Notes: a model not told the origin generated them from the sequence alone. DNA of 64,000 nt from Acidovorax sp. 106 (GCF_003663825.1 NZ_RCCC01000001.1:2922501-2986500), one strand, 5' to 3'; numbered from the stretch's first letter, positions 10,056-19,733 are shown. Translations and numbers: made by a program.

Positions 10056-11408
10056 TCAGGAGTGTTGAGGGGTAACGGACGACACCGCAGCCCGTCCAAT
10101 AGGGTAGTACTCCAGCCCCGTGCTGCGCATCGTGTCGGGCTCAAACAGATTGCGCCCGTCAAACACCACCGGGTGCTTGAGCGTGGCTGCCAGGTGGGCA
10201 AAGTCAGGGCTGCGGAACTCTTTCCACTCGGTGACGATGACCAGCGCATCTGCGCCCACCAGGGCCGCATCGGCTTGGGGGGCGTAGTACAGGTGGGGGC
10301 GTGGGCCCAGCACGGCTTGCGCTTGCAGCATGGCCTGCGGGTCATAGGCCACCACTTCAGCGCCCCGCGCCAGCAGTTGTTCAATCACCGTCAGGCTGGG
10401 CGCTTCGCGCATGTCGTCGGTGCCGGGCTTGAAGGCCAAGCCCCACAGCGCAAAACGGCGGCCTTGCAGATCAGGGCCAAAGCGGGCGACGATCTTGTCG
10501 ATCAAGACCTGCTTTTGCCGCAGGTTCACTGCCTGCACGGCCTGCAAAATCTGCAGCGGCTGGCCTGCGCCTTCGGCGGTCTGGATCAGGGCGCGCACAT
10601 CTTTGGGAAAGCACGAGCCGCCGTACCCGGTGCCCGCGTACAGAAAGTGCGTCCCAATGCGCGGGTCGGTGCCGATGCCGGTGCGGACCTGCTCAATGTC
10701 CGCCCCCAGCTTTTCGGCCAGCAGGGCCAGCTCGTTCATGAAGCTGATGCGCGTGGCCAGCATGGCGTTGGCGGCGTATTTGGTGAACTCGGCGCTGCGC
10801 ACATCCATCTCAATCAGCCGCTCGCGGTTGCGCATGAAGGGGGCGTACAGGGTGCGCATCAGGGCGGTGGCGTGCTCGTTGTCGCTGCCCACGATCACCC
10901 GGTCGGGACGCATGAAGTCCTGCACCGCAGAGCCTTCCTTGAGGAACTCGGGGTTCGATACGACGGCAAAGTCGGGCGGTAGCCCGCGTGCGGCCAGCAC
11001 CTGCGCTACTTCCTTCGCCACGGCGTCGGCCGTGCCCACGGGCACGGTGCTCTTGTTGATGATGAGTCGGTAGCCCTGCATGCGCTCGGCCACGGCGCGG
11101 GCCGCCGCCAGCACATGCTGCAGGTCGGCCGATCCATCCTCGCTGGGTGGTGTGCCCACGGCAATGAACTGCAGCAGGCCGTGCGCCACGGCGGTGTCGA
11201 TGTCGGTGGTAAACCGCAGGCGTCCACCTTGCGCATTGCGCGCCACCACATCGCCCAGGCCGGGCTCGTGGATGGGCATCTCGCCCCGGTTCAGGGCCTC
11301 GATGCGCTGCACGTCCAGATCGAGGCACAGCACTTGGTTGCCCATTTCTGCAAGGCAAGCGCCGGTGACCAGGCCTACATAGCCGGTGCCGATGACGGTG
11401 ATTTTCAT
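10056..11408 (-). CDS. ugd: UDP-glucose 6-dehydrogenase
   Basis: This 450-residue enzyme oxidises UDP-glucose to UDP-glucuronate with two NAD+. The Rossmann motif [12 protein letters not shown] (5-16), NKSTVPVGT (119-126), [11 protein letters not shown] and the catalytic C266 in [10 protein letters not shown] are all present. ATG 11408 is the start; the frame is open further upstream but lies inside the methyltransferase gene. The ATG overlaps the methyltransferase stop (ATGA), so the pair is likely coupled. It supplies a uronic-acid precursor for the polysaccharide. Confidence 0.96.
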   Translation of the reverse strand: MKITVIGTGYVGLVTGACLAEMGNQVLCLDLDVQRIEALNRGEMPIHEPGLGDVVARNAQGGRLRFTTDIDTAVAHGLLQFIAVGTPPSEDGSADLQHVLAAARAVAERMQGYRLIINKSTVPVGTADAVAKEVAQVLAARGLPPDFAVVSNPEFLKEGSAVQDFMRPDRVIVGSDNEHATALMRTLYAPFMRNRERLIEMDVRSAEFTKYAANAMLATRISFMNELALLAEKLGADIEQVRTGIGTDPRIGTHFLYAGTGYGGSCFPKDVRALIQTAEGAGQPLQILQAVQAVNLRQKQVLIDKIVARFGPDLQGRRFALWGLAFKPGTDDMREAPSLTVIEQLLARGAEVVAYDPQAMLQAQAVLGPRPHLYYAPQADAALVGADALVIVTEWKEFRSPDFAHLAATLKHPVVFDGRNLFEPDTMRSTGLEYYPIGRAAVSSVTPQHS

Positions 11409-12142
11409 GACGGGATCGTTTCTGGCCCCGCGATGTGGGCCGATTTCACTGCCCAGGTCAGGCGGTGGGTGCGCAAGAAGGGGAGCAGTGTGGCGCAAGG
11501 TGCAATCAGGCTGCCCGGAATGCGGCGCGCCACGGGCGGGGCCAGCGTGATGCGCCGTGAATGCAGCCGAGCCTGCGGAAACAGCCGCCGCACTTCGGCC
11601 AGCGGCACGCCCTGCACATCGGGGTTGCGCGGGTTGTTGACCACAAAGTCATACACCAGCACGCCGCCGCCAGGGGCTACCCACTGCCACATCTGCTGCG
11701 CGAGCGCAGTGCGAAAGTCGGCGTCGAGCAGCGAGCTGAACAGCGTGAATGCGAGCACGGCCTGCTGGCTGCCGGGGGCGATGTTGGCGCTGGATGCGTC
11801 ACCCGTATGGATCGCCAGCGCAGCAGGCAAGGTAGCGCGGGCCTGTGCGGCGCGCTCGGGCAGCAATTCCAGCCCTTGCAGGCGCTGGGGCTCTGCGCCC
11901 AGGCGCACCAGGTCATGCAGGTTGCCACCGCTGCCGCAGCCCACTTCGGTGATGTGCAGGCCCGCCAGACTGTGCCAGCCGTGCGTGCGCCACAGTTGCA
12001 CCATGACGCGCAGCCGTTCTTGCTGGGCTTGTAGGGCCGAGGCGCTGGCGTACAGGCTGTAGTGCTGCGCGTCGGCCACCGCATTGCGCCGGGCGTAGCG
12101 GGCCTGCACAGCTGTGGGTTCGTGGGAGGGGTCGAAGCTCAT
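11405..12142 (-). CDS. Class I SAM-dependent methyltransferase
   Basis: A 245-residue protein with the SAM-binding loop [19 protein letters not shown] (63-81), the acidic end of strand 2 in [15 protein letters not shown], and [20 protein letters not shown] downstream. The remainder fits a Methyltransf_11/23-type fold. Its place between a glycosyltransferase and ugd suggests that it methylates a sugar or the growing glycan, but the substrate is unknown. ATG 12142 (MSFDPSHEP) was chosen over an upstream in-frame ATG because the extra 56 residues overlap the GT2 gene and look non-native. Confidence 0.87.
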   Translation of the reverse strand: MSFDPSHEPTAVQARYARRNAVADAQHYSLYASASALQAQQERLRVMVQLWRTHGWHSLAGLHITEVGCGSGGNLHDLVRLGAEPQRLQGLELLPERAAQARATLPAALAIHTGDASSANIAPGSQQAVLAFTLFSSLLDADFRTALAQQMWQWVAPGGGVLVYDFVVNNPRNPDVQGVPLAEVRRLFPQARLHSRRITLAPPVARRIPGSLIAPCATLLPFLRTHRLTWAVKSAHIAGPETIPS

Positions 12143-12159
12143 GGCGAAACGGCTTGGAT

Positions 12160-13191
12160 TTAGCGCGTGATGCGCGCAAACTGGGCCGAGGGTTGGCGAC
12201 CGCGCAGCACATCCCACAGACCGCGCCAGGTGCCCAGGCCATAGGCCACATGGTAGGCCGCAATCGCCACGGGCAGGCGTGGCAGGGTGTGCCATTGGCC
12301 TGCAGCGCAAGCGGCCAGCACCGAGGCAGCGCCCACATAGCCGCCGTACGCTGCCAGTAGGGCTGCCAGCGGCCAGGCACTCCAGGGGCTGATGGCGACA
12401 AAGCCCAGCACCGCCGCCACAAAGGCCGCTGGCACCAGTTGCCGCACAGAGCCCGGCTGGCCATGCTTGCGCATGACAAAGGGCCGCCAGTAGCCGTACT
12501 GCCGTTGCTGGGCAAACAGGTGGCGCAGCGAATCGCGGGGGCGGTAGCTCGACTGGATGCGCCCGCTTTGCCAGATGCGCGCGCCACCCAGGCGCAGCCG
12601 CAGGTTGTGCTCATCGTCCTGGTTGCGCACCAGGGTTTCGTCAAAGCCGCCAAAGCGCTCCAGCGTGGCGCGGGGCCAGCAGCCCAGGTACACGGTGTCG
12701 ACGGGGCCTTCGTAGGCTTTGTCGCGCGACAGGGCACCGCCCACCACCCATCTGCTTTGGAAGGCTGCGGCAATGGCGCTGCCCATGGCCCCGCGCCCTT
12801 CGGCCACCCAAGGGCCGCCCACGTTGTCGGCCCCGGTGCGCTCCAGCGCAGCCAGGCACTGGGCCAGGTAGTCGGGCGCAAACTGGGTGTGCACATCCAG
12901 CCGTGCCACCACACTGCCACGCGCCAGGCGCAGGCAGGCATTGAGCCCGGTGGAGACGATGCGGCCCGGGTTGTCCACCCAGCGCAGGCGCGGGTCGGCG
13001 GCGCAGCGCTGCTGCAGCCGTTCGCGGGTGCCGTCATTGCTGCAGCCATCGGCCACCAGCACTTCCATCTGCCAGCCGGGGGGCAACTGCTGCTGCAAGG
13101 CGCTGTCGCAAAAGGCGTCGATGTGCGCGGCCTCGTTGCGGCAGGGCACGATGACGCTGAGCCGCTGGGGCTGGGCGGGTTGGGTGAACAT
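12160..13191 (-). CDS. Glycosyltransferase family 2 with C-terminal membrane segments
   Basis: A 343-residue inverting GT-A glycosyltransferase. The nucleotide-binding N-terminus is LSVIVPCRNEAAHI (11-24), followed by VLVADGCSNDGT and a DXD-like site in ARLDVHTQFAPDY (D99). RNQDDEHNLRLRL supplies the acidic base region. Two to three hydrophobic segments follow at about 250-320 (LVPAAFVAAVLGFVAISPW and LAALLAAYGGYVGAASVLAA), so it should sit at the inner membrane, much like ExoA-type succinoglycan transferases. The donor is unknown. Its start lies directly downstream of a palindromic repeat that splits the locus. Confidence 0.9.
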   Translation of the reverse strand: MFTQPAQPQRLSVIVPCRNEAAHIDAFCDSALQQQLPPGWQMEVLVADGCSNDGTRERLQQRCAADPRLRWVDNPGRIVSTGLNACLRLARGSVVARLDVHTQFAPDYLAQCLAALERTGADNVGGPWVAEGRGAMGSAIAAAFQSRWVVGGALSRDKAYEGPVDTVYLGCWPRATLERFGGFDETLVRNQDDEHNLRLRLGGARIWQSGRIQSSYRPRDSLRHLFAQQRQYGYWRPFVMRKHGQPGSVRQLVPAAFVAAVLGFVAISPWSAWPLAALLAAYGGYVGAASVLAACAAGQWHTLPRLPVAIAAYHVAYGLGTWRGLWDVLRGRQPSAQFARITR

Positions 13192-13193
13192 GG

Positions 13194-13253
13194 TTGCTAT
13201 ATTTTATGTAGCTGCTAGCGCTTTATTTGATTGCCCTAGCGGCCTATTTTCTT
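13194..13253. repeat. Palindromic repeat within the polysaccharide locus
   Basis: TTGCTATATTTTATGTAGCT continues with GCTAGCGCTTTATTTGATT and CCCTAGCGGCC. It has one good arm (TAGCTGCTAGCGCTTT) and a degenerate second arm. It fills the whole gap between the GT4 stop and the GT2 start. Confidence 0.75.
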
Positions 13254-13254
13254 G

Positions 13255-14343
13255 TTATTTGGCGTTGGTGCTGACGTTGCTGGTTGCTGGACGCTGTAGC
13301 AGTCCTCGGTACAGCGCATCCATGCGGTCCATTTGCACGGCGCGGTCGCCCTCTTGCTGAATGCGTTGGGCGTTGTGCTGGCCCGCAGCATGGGCTGACG
13401 CATCGTCTTGCGCCAGGGCGGCCAGCTTGCGCGCCAGAGCGCTGCTGTCCTGTGCGGGCACCAGCCATTCGGCTTGCAGCCACTGGGTGTTGGCCTGCAG
13501 TTGGGTTGCCACCACGGGCAGGCCGCAGGCCATGCTTTCGAGCACCGAGACCGAGGTGGCGTCTTGCGTGGGCACTGAGACCGAGACCTTGCACCGGGCC
13601 AGAACCTGGGCCATGCCAGCGTCGTCCAGCCGTCCGTGAAAGGTCACTGTTTCGCCCAAGCCCAGGCGGGTGACTTGCTCGCGCAGCGCGGCTTCCAGGC
13701 TGCCGCCGCCCAGCAGGTGCAGGTGCGCTGGCACGGCGGGTTGTTGGGCTCGCAGTTGCGCCACGGCGTCGATGATGGTGGCGATGTTGTAGTTGGGCTC
13801 CCACGAGCGCAGGCTCACGATCTCAAAGCCGGGTTTGTCTAGCCAAGGCGCAGGCGCAAAGCGCGCCAGGTCCACGCCCCAGTGGATGCAGTGCACGGCG
13901 GCGCTGGGGCCGTAGCTGTGCGCGGCGTCGACCAGGCTTTGCGAATCACCGGTGATGAGGTCTGCGCGGCGCAGCGTCCAGCCGGTGAGCCAGCGCATCC
14001 AGGGGCTGGCGAGCGGCGTCACCAGCAAGTCGCTGCCCCAGGCCGTCATCACCAGCGGGTGGTGGCCGCAGCGCGCGCCCAGGTAGCCGTAGGACGTGGT
14101 GTAGTGCGCGTGCACGATGTCGGGGGCCAGGGTCTTCACCGTGCGCTTGGCCTCGGCGGCGCGCAGCAGCCATTGGGCAGAGCGGTGCACTGGGCGCAGC
14201 ACATGCTGCTCCACGCCATCGATGGGTGCAGGCCGCGCGGTGACCAGCGAGACGCGGTAGCCGCGCCCCTGCATCTCGCGCGCCCAGCGCTGGATGTGGG
14301 GGCTGGTGGCATCGCCCAGCAGGCACAGGTGGATGGGGGACAT
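13255..14343 (-). CDS. Glycosyltransferase family 4 (GT-B fold)
   Basis: A 362-residue retaining glycosyltransferase. The N-terminal domain begins IHLCLLGDATSPHIQRWARE and contains DIVHAHYTTSYGYLG; the C-terminal donor-binding domain has VSVPTQDATSVSVLESMACG followed by LPVVATQ. The first Glu of the usual EX7E motif is Asp here (DATSVSVLE). ATG 14343 lies one base after the acyltransferase stop; the open frame upstream is that gene's shadow. The donor and acceptor sugars cannot be read from sequence. It is part of the minus-strand polysaccharide operon. Confidence 0.92.
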   Translation of the reverse strand: MSPIHLCLLGDATSPHIQRWAREMQGRGYRVSLVTARPAPIDGVEQHVLRPVHRSAQWLLRAAEAKRTVKTLAPDIVHAHYTTSYGYLGARCGHHPLVMTAWGSDLLVTPLASPWMRWLTGWTLRRADLITGDSQSLVDAAHSYGPSAAVHCIHWGVDLARFAPAPWLDKPGFEIVSLRSWEPNYNIATIIDAVAQLRAQQPAVPAHLHLLGGGSLEAALREQVTRLGLGETVTFHGRLDDAGMAQVLARCKVSVSVPTQDATSVSVLESMACGLPVVATQLQANTQWLQAEWLVPAQDSSALARKLAALAQDDASAHAAGQHNAQRIQQEGDRAVQMDRMDALYRGLLQRPATSNVSTNAK

Positions 14344-14344
14344 G

Positions 14345-14983
14345 TCAGGCGTGATCAGAAGGTGGCGTGGGTGTGGATGCGGGAGCGGGCGAGGTAGGCA
14401 GCGTGCCAGCCCAGGCTGCGTAGTGCGCCTGCATGTCGGGGTATTGCGCCAGCAGGGCGGCATCGCGTGTGCGCACATCGCCCACCACGCGGGCGGGCTG
14501 CCCGGCGACGATGGCAAAGTCTGGCACTTCGCCGCGCACCTGGGCATAGGCGCACACCACGGCCCCTTTGCCGATGCGGCTGCCCGCCTCAATCAGGCTG
14601 TGCGGGCCGACAAACGCATAGGGACCGATGTGCACGGGCCCCTGGATGTAGCCAGGTCGGGCAGATGTCGGCCCGGTGTACGCGGCGTAGCTGCGCCCCA
14701 TGAGGCGCACGGCCCGGTGGGAGCTGTGGGTGACGATGCTCACAAAGTTGGTAATCTGCGCGCCCTCGTCGATGCGCAGGCCGCCTGCGGCGTCCAGAAA
14801 GTTGAAGTGGCCGATGAATACATGGTCCGCCAGTTGTAGGCCCTCTTCGCCTTCGATGCAGGTGCTTGGCGCGATGCGCGTGTGGGGCAGGGGCGTGCCC
14901 TGCGCAGTGCGCTCGCCAAACACCATGCGGTAGAACAGCGCCTGCCACAGGCGGCGGCGCCAGCGGTTAAGCAAGACTTTCAT
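14345..14983 (-). CDS. Left-handed beta-helix acyltransferase
   Basis: A 212-residue hexapeptide-repeat acyltransferase of the LacA/WcaF/NodL type. Repeats run through LADHVFIGHFNFLDAAGG, LRIDEGAQITNFVSIVTHSS and IGPYAFVGPHSLIEAGSRIG, ending in FAIVAGQPARVVGDV, the usual cap of this fold. It probably O-acetylates a sugar of the repeat unit with acetyl-CoA; the His in SIVTHSSH is a candidate catalytic base. It lacks the PglD-type N-terminal Rossmann domain, so a bacillosamine N-acetyltransferase role is less likely. Its start overlaps the flippase end by 17 bases. Confidence 0.88.
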   Translation of the reverse strand: MKVLLNRWRRRLWQALFYRMVFGERTAQGTPLPHTRIAPSTCIEGEEGLQLADHVFIGHFNFLDAAGGLRIDEGAQITNFVSIVTHSSHRAVRLMGRSYAAYTGPTSARPGYIQGPVHIGPYAFVGPHSLIEAGSRIGKGAVVCAYAQVRGEVPDFAIVAGQPARVVGDVRTRDAALLAQYPDMQAHYAAWAGTLPTSPAPASTPTPPSDHA

Positions 14984-16247
14984 CGCGTCCTCCCTGAGGG
15001 ATGTCCTGCCAGGTGGCCAAGGCCCAAAAATAGTAGCCAAAGTACAGCAGCATCGATGCTGAAATGCCCCAGGCTGCGCCGGTGAGTCCACCCAGCGCCA
15101 GGCCTGCCAGCAGTCCTGCAAAAAACGCCACTTGGCCCACCAGCGCCAGGCGCAGTGCCCAGGCCTGGGCCTTCCAGGCCAGCGTGGTCACTGCCAGGGG
15201 CGATGCAATGAAGTGCAGGGCAATGTAGGGGCCCAGGGCCCGGGCCAGCTCGCCCGCCCCCGCCCAGTGCGCGCCAAAAAAGGCGGTGAACAAGGCAGGC
15301 CCCCACAGCAGCAGCACGGCGGCCATGGGCAGTGCGATGGCGGCCAGCAGCCGCATGCTGTGGTGCACCGCCTGGCGCGCCGCTTGGGCGTTGGGGGCCT
15401 GCACCAGCTGGGGGTACAGCGCTTGCGACAAAGCCCCGCCCAGCAGGCTGGCGGGCGCCTTCAGGTAGCGCAGCGACATGGCCCACAGGCCTGCAGCCGC
15501 GTCGCCCGACCAGGCGGTGACGGCCAGCAGGGTGAACGTGTCTTGCAGCGCGCCCATAAACGCGTGGGGTGTGTTGAGCAGTGGGAAGTCGCGGTGGCGC
15601 AGCGCCATGGCGTGCAGTGCGGGCCAGGGTGCGCGCAGGCAGGCAGCCCAGCCGCCCAGCGGTGCAGGCCGCGCGAGCAGCCAGGCGGCCAGCAGCGCTG
15701 TTGCGATAGCGCCTGCGCACAGCCCCCACAGCCCTGCCAGCGCGTTGGATTCGGTATGCTCCGTTGCCTCCAAAAGCCACCAGCCCAGCGCCAGTTGCAG
15801 CACTGCGCCCCCACCGTACTGCACCAGCCGGGCGCTGGACAGCAGGCCAAAGCGCTCGGCGCGCGTGGCCCACATCGTGAGCCACTGGGTGGCCCCCAAG
15901 GCCAGCACCGCCAGTGGCAGCAGCCAGTAGGCGGTCATGCCGCTGCGCCACGCCAGCACGCCAGCAGCACACAGCGTGGCCAGGCCCACGGCGGCTAGCA
16001 CATGGCCGCACAGCGCCATCAGCTGCGCGGCCTCGGGCTCGGCGCGCTCCAGCGGCAGCGCGTATTCATAGCGAGCACAGGCCACCACGGCCACATTGGT
16101 GGCCAGGGCCCACAGCAGGGCAAACTGGCCGAAGGCCTCGGGCGAATAGGTGCGGGTGAGCGCGGGCCCCAGCAGCAAGGGCAGGGCGTGGGCGGCCACG
16201 CTGCCGGTGAGCAGCGTGGCGGTGGCTCTGAAAAGCCCCTGGGTCAT
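14967..16247 (-). CDS. Wzx-type lipopolysaccharide/exopolysaccharide flippase
   Basis: A 426-residue polytopic protein with roughly 12 hydrophobic segments spread over its length. It begins with LFRATATLLTGSVAAHALPL and YSPEAFGQFALLWALATNVA, typical of the MATE/MVF-related polysaccharide flippases. Wzx proteins turn undecaprenyl-linked repeat units from the cytoplasmic to the periplasmic leaflet. It lies between the dehydratase and the acyltransferase. The Wzy polymerase that should act after it is not visible in the window. Confidence 0.88.
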   Translation of the reverse strand: MTQGLFRATATLLTGSVAAHALPLLLGPALTRTYSPEAFGQFALLWALATNVAVVACARYEYALPLERAEPEAAQLMALCGHVLAAVGLATLCAAGVLAWRSGMTAYWLLPLAVLALGATQWLTMWATRAERFGLLSSARLVQYGGGAVLQLALGWWLLEATEHTESNALAGLWGLCAGAIATALLAAWLLARPAPLGGWAACLRAPWPALHAMALRHRDFPLLNTPHAFMGALQDTFTLLAVTAWSGDAAAGLWAMSLRYLKAPASLLGGALSQALYPQLVQAPNAQAARQAVHHSMRLLAAIALPMAAVLLLWGPALFTAFFGAHWAGAGELARALGPYIALHFIASPLAVTTLAWKAQAWALRLALVGQVAFFAGLLAGLALGGLTGAAWGISASMLLYFGYYFWALATWQDIPQGGRDESLA

Positions 16248-16260
16248 GCCACTTGTTCGG

Positions 16261-18213
16261 TCATGCCGCCTGCGCAGCCACTTCGGGTGGGTCGGGCTGG
16301 TAGCCCGGCACCAGGGTGTGCAGCAGCGCCCGCATGCCGTCGGGGTCGTTGGCCAGGGCTGCTGCCTTCAGGCGGGTCAGCAGGGCGCTCAGCGTAGCCC
16401 AGTCAAAGCGCTCCTCTTGCGCCCGCAAGATGCGCGGGTGCGCCGTGGGCAGGGGGTTGTCGCCAATCAGCAGCTCTTCGTAGAGCTTCTCGCCCGGGCG
16501 CAGGCCAGTGAAGGTGATAGCGATGTCGCCGCTGGGGTGCTGCGCGTCACGCACTGTCAGGCCCGCCAGGGTCACCATGCGCTCGGCCAGTTCGCGGATG
16601 CGGATGGGCTCGCCCATGTCGAGCACAAACACATCGCCCCCTTCGGCCATGGCGCCTGCCTGCAGCACCAACTGGGCGGCTTCGGGGATGGTCATGAAAT
16701 AGCGGGTGACCTCGGGGTGCGTCACGGTGATGGGGCCGCCGTGCGCGATTTGCTGGCGAAACAGCGGGATCACGCTGCCGCTGGAGCCCAGCACGTTGCC
16801 AAAGCGCACCATCGAAAAACGGGTGGGGCTGTGCCAGGGGTCGTGCGCGGTGTTTTCTTGCGGGATTGCAAAGGGGGGCTGCGTAGCGTGGGCCATGGCT
16901 TGCAGCACCAGCTCGGCCACGCGCTTGCTGGCCCCCATCACATTGGTAGGGCGCACGGCCTTGTCGGTGGAGACGAGCACAAAGTGGCCCACACCTTGCT
17001 CCAGCGCCACACGCACCATGTTCAGGGTACCAAACACGTTGTTCTGGATGCCTTCGGCCGCGTTGGCTTCGACCATGGGCACATGCTTGTACGCGGCTGC
17101 GTGGTAAATGCAGACGGGGCGATGTTGCTGGCATAGTTCGGTCATGCGCTGCAGGTTGTTCACACTGGCCAGCAGGGGCGTGAGCTGGGTTTGGATCACA
17201 CCCTGCTGAGCGAGGGCCTGCAGTTCCTGGTGGATGCTGTAGAGCGCGAATTCACTGTGATCGACCAGCAGCAACTGCGCGGCACCCAGCTGCGCCAGTT
17301 GACGGCACAGCTCGCTGCCAATGCTGCCGCCTGCGCCGGTGACCAGCACCACCTGGCCTGCGATGTGCTGCTGCATCAGGGGCAGATCGGGGGCCACGGG
17401 CGCGCGCCCCAGCAGGTCTTCAATGTCCAGGTCCTGGAAGTCGGTCACCGTCACCTTGCCGCTGGCCAGGTCGGTCAGGCCAGGCAGGGTGCGGATGCGC
17501 ACGGGCAGGGGGCGCAGGCTTTCGATGATTTGCTGGCGCCGCTGGCGGGGCACGCTGGGCAGCGCCAGCAGCACGTCGGTAATGCCCAGGCGCTGCACCG
17601 TGGCGGGCAGGGCCTCGGGCGCATACACGCGCACACCGTTGATGCTGCGGCCCACTTTGCTGGTGTCGTCGTCGGCAAAGGCCAGCAGGTGGTAGCTGCG
17701 CGCGCTGACCAGCCCCGCCGCGGTTTGCGCCCCGGCTGTGCCTGCGCCGTAAATCAGCAGCCGGTGGGGGGCTGCAGCGGTGCGCCCCGCCAGCCACAGC
17801 CAGCCCAGCGAGCGGCTGGCGCCCACCAGCAGCAGAAAAATCACTGGCTGCAGAATGCCCACGCTGCGCGGAATCCCTTCCCACTTGCCAATGAGCAGCG
17901 TGAGCAGCAGCACCGCGCCGTAAATGGCCACGGCCTTGCCGGTGGTGAGCAAGGCCTGGATGCCGGTGTAGCGGAAGATGGCGCGGTACAGCCCCAGGTT
18001 CATCAGGATAGGAAATGCCAGCGCCGGGGCCAGGGCGTAGGCAATCCACTGCCTGCCCTCGGGCCAGTGCAGGGTGTCCAGCCGCAGGGTAAAGGCCACC
18101 CACATGGCAAACAGGCCCATGCCCGCGTCCAGCGCGGCCACAAACAGGCGCTTGGCGCTGCGGGGCCAAGAGAGGATGTGCTGCAGCACCGCGCGGTCGT
18201 CCAGGCCCTGCAT
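16261..18213 (-). CDS. Membrane-bound UDP-sugar 4,6-dehydratase, WbpM/CapD/PglF family
   Basis: A 650-residue protein. The N-terminal third holds four to five membrane segments (LFVAALDAGMGLFAMWVAFT onward) and a CoA-binding-like Rossmann region. The C-terminal half is a short-chain dehydrogenase with VLVTGAGGSIGSELCRQL, YHAAAYKHVPMVEANA and STDKAVRPTNVMGASKR. The Met-x3-Lys in that last motif replaces the usual Tyr-x3-Lys, as in WbpM. These enzymes make UDP-4-keto-6-deoxy-HexNAc, the substrate for a 4-aminotransferase like the one at 8875. ATG 18213 lies two bases after the stop of the LON-domain gene. Confidence 0.94.
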   Translation of the reverse strand: MQGLDDRAVLQHILSWPRSAKRLFVAALDAGMGLFAMWVAFTLRLDTLHWPEGRQWIAYALAPALAFPILMNLGLYRAIFRYTGIQALLTTGKAVAIYGAVLLLTLLIGKWEGIPRSVGILQPVIFLLLVGASRSLGWLWLAGRTAAAPHRLLIYGAGTAGAQTAAGLVSARSYHLLAFADDDTSKVGRSINGVRVYAPEALPATVQRLGITDVLLALPSVPRQRRQQIIESLRPLPVRIRTLPGLTDLASGKVTVTDFQDLDIEDLLGRAPVAPDLPLMQQHIAGQVVLVTGAGGSIGSELCRQLAQLGAAQLLLVDHSEFALYSIHQELQALAQQGVIQTQLTPLLASVNNLQRMTELCQQHRPVCIYHAAAYKHVPMVEANAAEGIQNNVFGTLNMVRVALEQGVGHFVLVSTDKAVRPTNVMGASKRVAELVLQAMAHATQPPFAIPQENTAHDPWHSPTRFSMVRFGNVLGSSGSVIPLFRQQIAHGGPITVTHPEVTRYFMTIPEAAQLVLQAGAMAEGGDVFVLDMGEPIRIRELAERMVTLAGLTVRDAQHPSGDIAITFTGLRPGEKLYEELLIGDNPLPTAHPRILRAQEERFDWATLSALLTRLKAAALANDPDGMRALLHTLVPGYQPDPPEVAAQAA

Positions 18214-18215
18214 GC

Positions 18216-18851
18216 TCACTGCGCAATACCCGTGCGTTCCAGCACGTCGCCCACCAGCTCCAGCCGCACCAGCGGATTGTCCAGCTCCATCAGACGTTGC
18301 TTCAGCTCCATGGGCACGGGCAGCAGCTCGCACCACCGGTTGGCCACCCAGCCGCAGTCGTCCAGCTGCTGCGGGGTGGGCAATATGGCGGTGGGGTTGA
18401 GGGCATCGCGCGCGTGCAAACTGTGCAGCACCTGCATCAGGGCGGTGGCGGTTTTCTTCAAGTCGTCGGGGATGGGGATGCTCAGGTCCCGGTCCAGCTG
18501 GCCCACGTTGGCAATCCACAGGCCGTGTACCAGGTGGTTGCGCTGGGTGATGCGAAAGCGCTCCGTGCCCCGGCACAGCAGGGTGATCAGCCCGGGCTGC
18601 GGCATGTCCAGCTGGTCAATGATGGCGAGGGTGCCCACGTCATGAAACTGCTCATCGGGGGCACCGGCCTGCCGTACCTCGTTGCCTTGGGTGAGTGACA
18701 CCACGCCGAAGGGGGCGCCCGTCTGGTGGCATTTGCGCACCATGTCGAGGTAGCGCACTTCAAACACGCGCAAGGCCAGCAGGCCGTCGGGGAACAGCAC
18801 CGAAGCCAGCGGGAAAAGGGGCAGGGAGGAGAGGGTCAGCGTTTGGGTCAT
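18216..18851 (-). CDS. LON peptidase substrate-binding domain protein
   Basis: A 211-residue stand-alone LON N-terminal domain protein. It starts LSSLPLFPLASVLFPDGLLA and contains LRVFEVRYLDMVRKC and GTLAIIDQLDMPQPGLITLL, the hallmark of the Lon substrate-recognition domain. The AAA+ and protease domains are absent, which is normal for this small family. Its role is not established. It is the first gene of the minus-strand run that continues two bases later into the polysaccharide genes, so the operon promoter is probably in 18852-19114. Confidence 0.9.
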   Translation of the reverse strand: MTQTLTLSSLPLFPLASVLFPDGLLALRVFEVRYLDMVRKCHQTGAPFGVVSLTQGNEVRQAGAPDEQFHDVGTLAIIDQLDMPQPGLITLLCRGTERFRITQRNHLVHGLWIANVGQLDRDLSIPIPDDLKKTATALMQVLHSLHARDALNPTAILPTPQQLDDCGWVANRWCELLPVPMELKQRLMELDNPLVRLELVGDVLERTGIAQ

Positions 18852-19114
18852 GGGCAGGGCCTTGGAAGCTGCTCAAAGTGGTCTGCGTTGGGTGGCGGCA
18901 GCGGGTGCGCGCACCAGGCGGGGAGGGGTTGCATCCTGGCCAGCGGGTGCGCCCGCAGGCCGGGGCAGGGCGTGCATCTCACCCCCTGTGGAGTGGCCTG
19001 ATGCCCGGGCGGCTGCCGCAATCCCCCAGACAGCGAGGAACAGTTTCTCAGGTCGCTATCATCCCACGGCGCTGCCCACTTTCGCTGGGTGCGCCTTTTC
19101 ATTCCCTCACGCCC

Positions 19115-19678
19115 ATGCTCTACCAGATCGCTACGTTGTTGCTTGATGTCATTGGTGGCCTGCTGACCGGGGCCTGCCTGCTGCGCCTTTACATGCAGTG
19201 GCAGCGCGTGCCGTTCTCCAACCCCGTGGGAGCCCTGGTGTTTGCGCTGACGGACTGGTTCATCCTGCCGCTGCGGCGGCTGATTCCGCCCACGGGGCGC
19301 TGGGATGTATCGAGCCTGGTGGGCGCGGTGCTGGTGCAGCAGGTGCAATACGGCCTGTTGTGGCTGATTGCGGGCGGTGCGATCTCCGGTACGGTGGTGC
19401 CACTCATGGCCGCGTTTGGCCTGATGCGTGTGGCCATTTCTGGCCTGATCGGCCTCTTGATCGTGCATGCCATCTTGTCGTGGGTGCAGACCCGTTCACC
19501 CATTGCTGATGTGATCGGGCGCCTTTGCGCCCCCTTGCTGCGGCCTGTGCAGCGGGTGATTCCGCTGATCGGGGGGCTCGATCTGTCACCCCTGGTGCTG
19601 CTGGTGCTGCTGCAGATCGCCATGATCGTGCTGGGGCATTTGCAGGCAGCGGCGTTGACGGGGGTCTTGCGGTTTTGA
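19115..19678 (+). CDS. YggT family integral membrane protein
   Basis: A 187-residue inner-membrane protein with two YggT repeats. Each has a membrane segment, a PFSNP- or PIAD-type turn and a further hydrophobic run: LYQIATLLLDVIGGLLTGAC and VPFSNPVGALVF in the first, LIGLLIVHAILSWVQTRSP and PLLRPVQRVIPLIGG in the second. The function is unclear; relatives have been linked to osmotic tolerance or division-site assembly. ATG 19115 is preferred because the upstream open frame has no homology. Transcription runs into a perfect palindrome that separates it from the convergent accD. Confidence 0.9.
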   Translation: MLYQIATLLLDVIGGLLTGACLLRLYMQWQRVPFSNPVGALVFALTDWFILPLRRLIPPTGRWDVSSLVGAVLVQQVQYGLLWLIAGGAISGTVVPLMAAFGLMRVAISGLIGLLIVHAILSWVQTRSPIADVIGRLCAPLLRPVQRVIPLIGGLDLSPLVLLVLLQIAMIVLGHLQAAALTGVLRF

Positions 19679-19733
19679 GGATGCAGCGCGGCTTCGGCCG
19701 GCGTAACCAACCTCTGCAAGCCTGGGGTTTAAA

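Noticed and set aside
17191..18645. 484-codon open frame antisense to the WbpM-type gene
   Set aside because: Shadow frame; the minus-strand product has a full dehydratase domain.
18899..18952. Direct repeat CAGCGGGTGCGC (two copies 42 bases apart) before the LON-domain gene
   Set aside because: Short and GC-rich, likely by chance in this composition; no promoter elements align with it.
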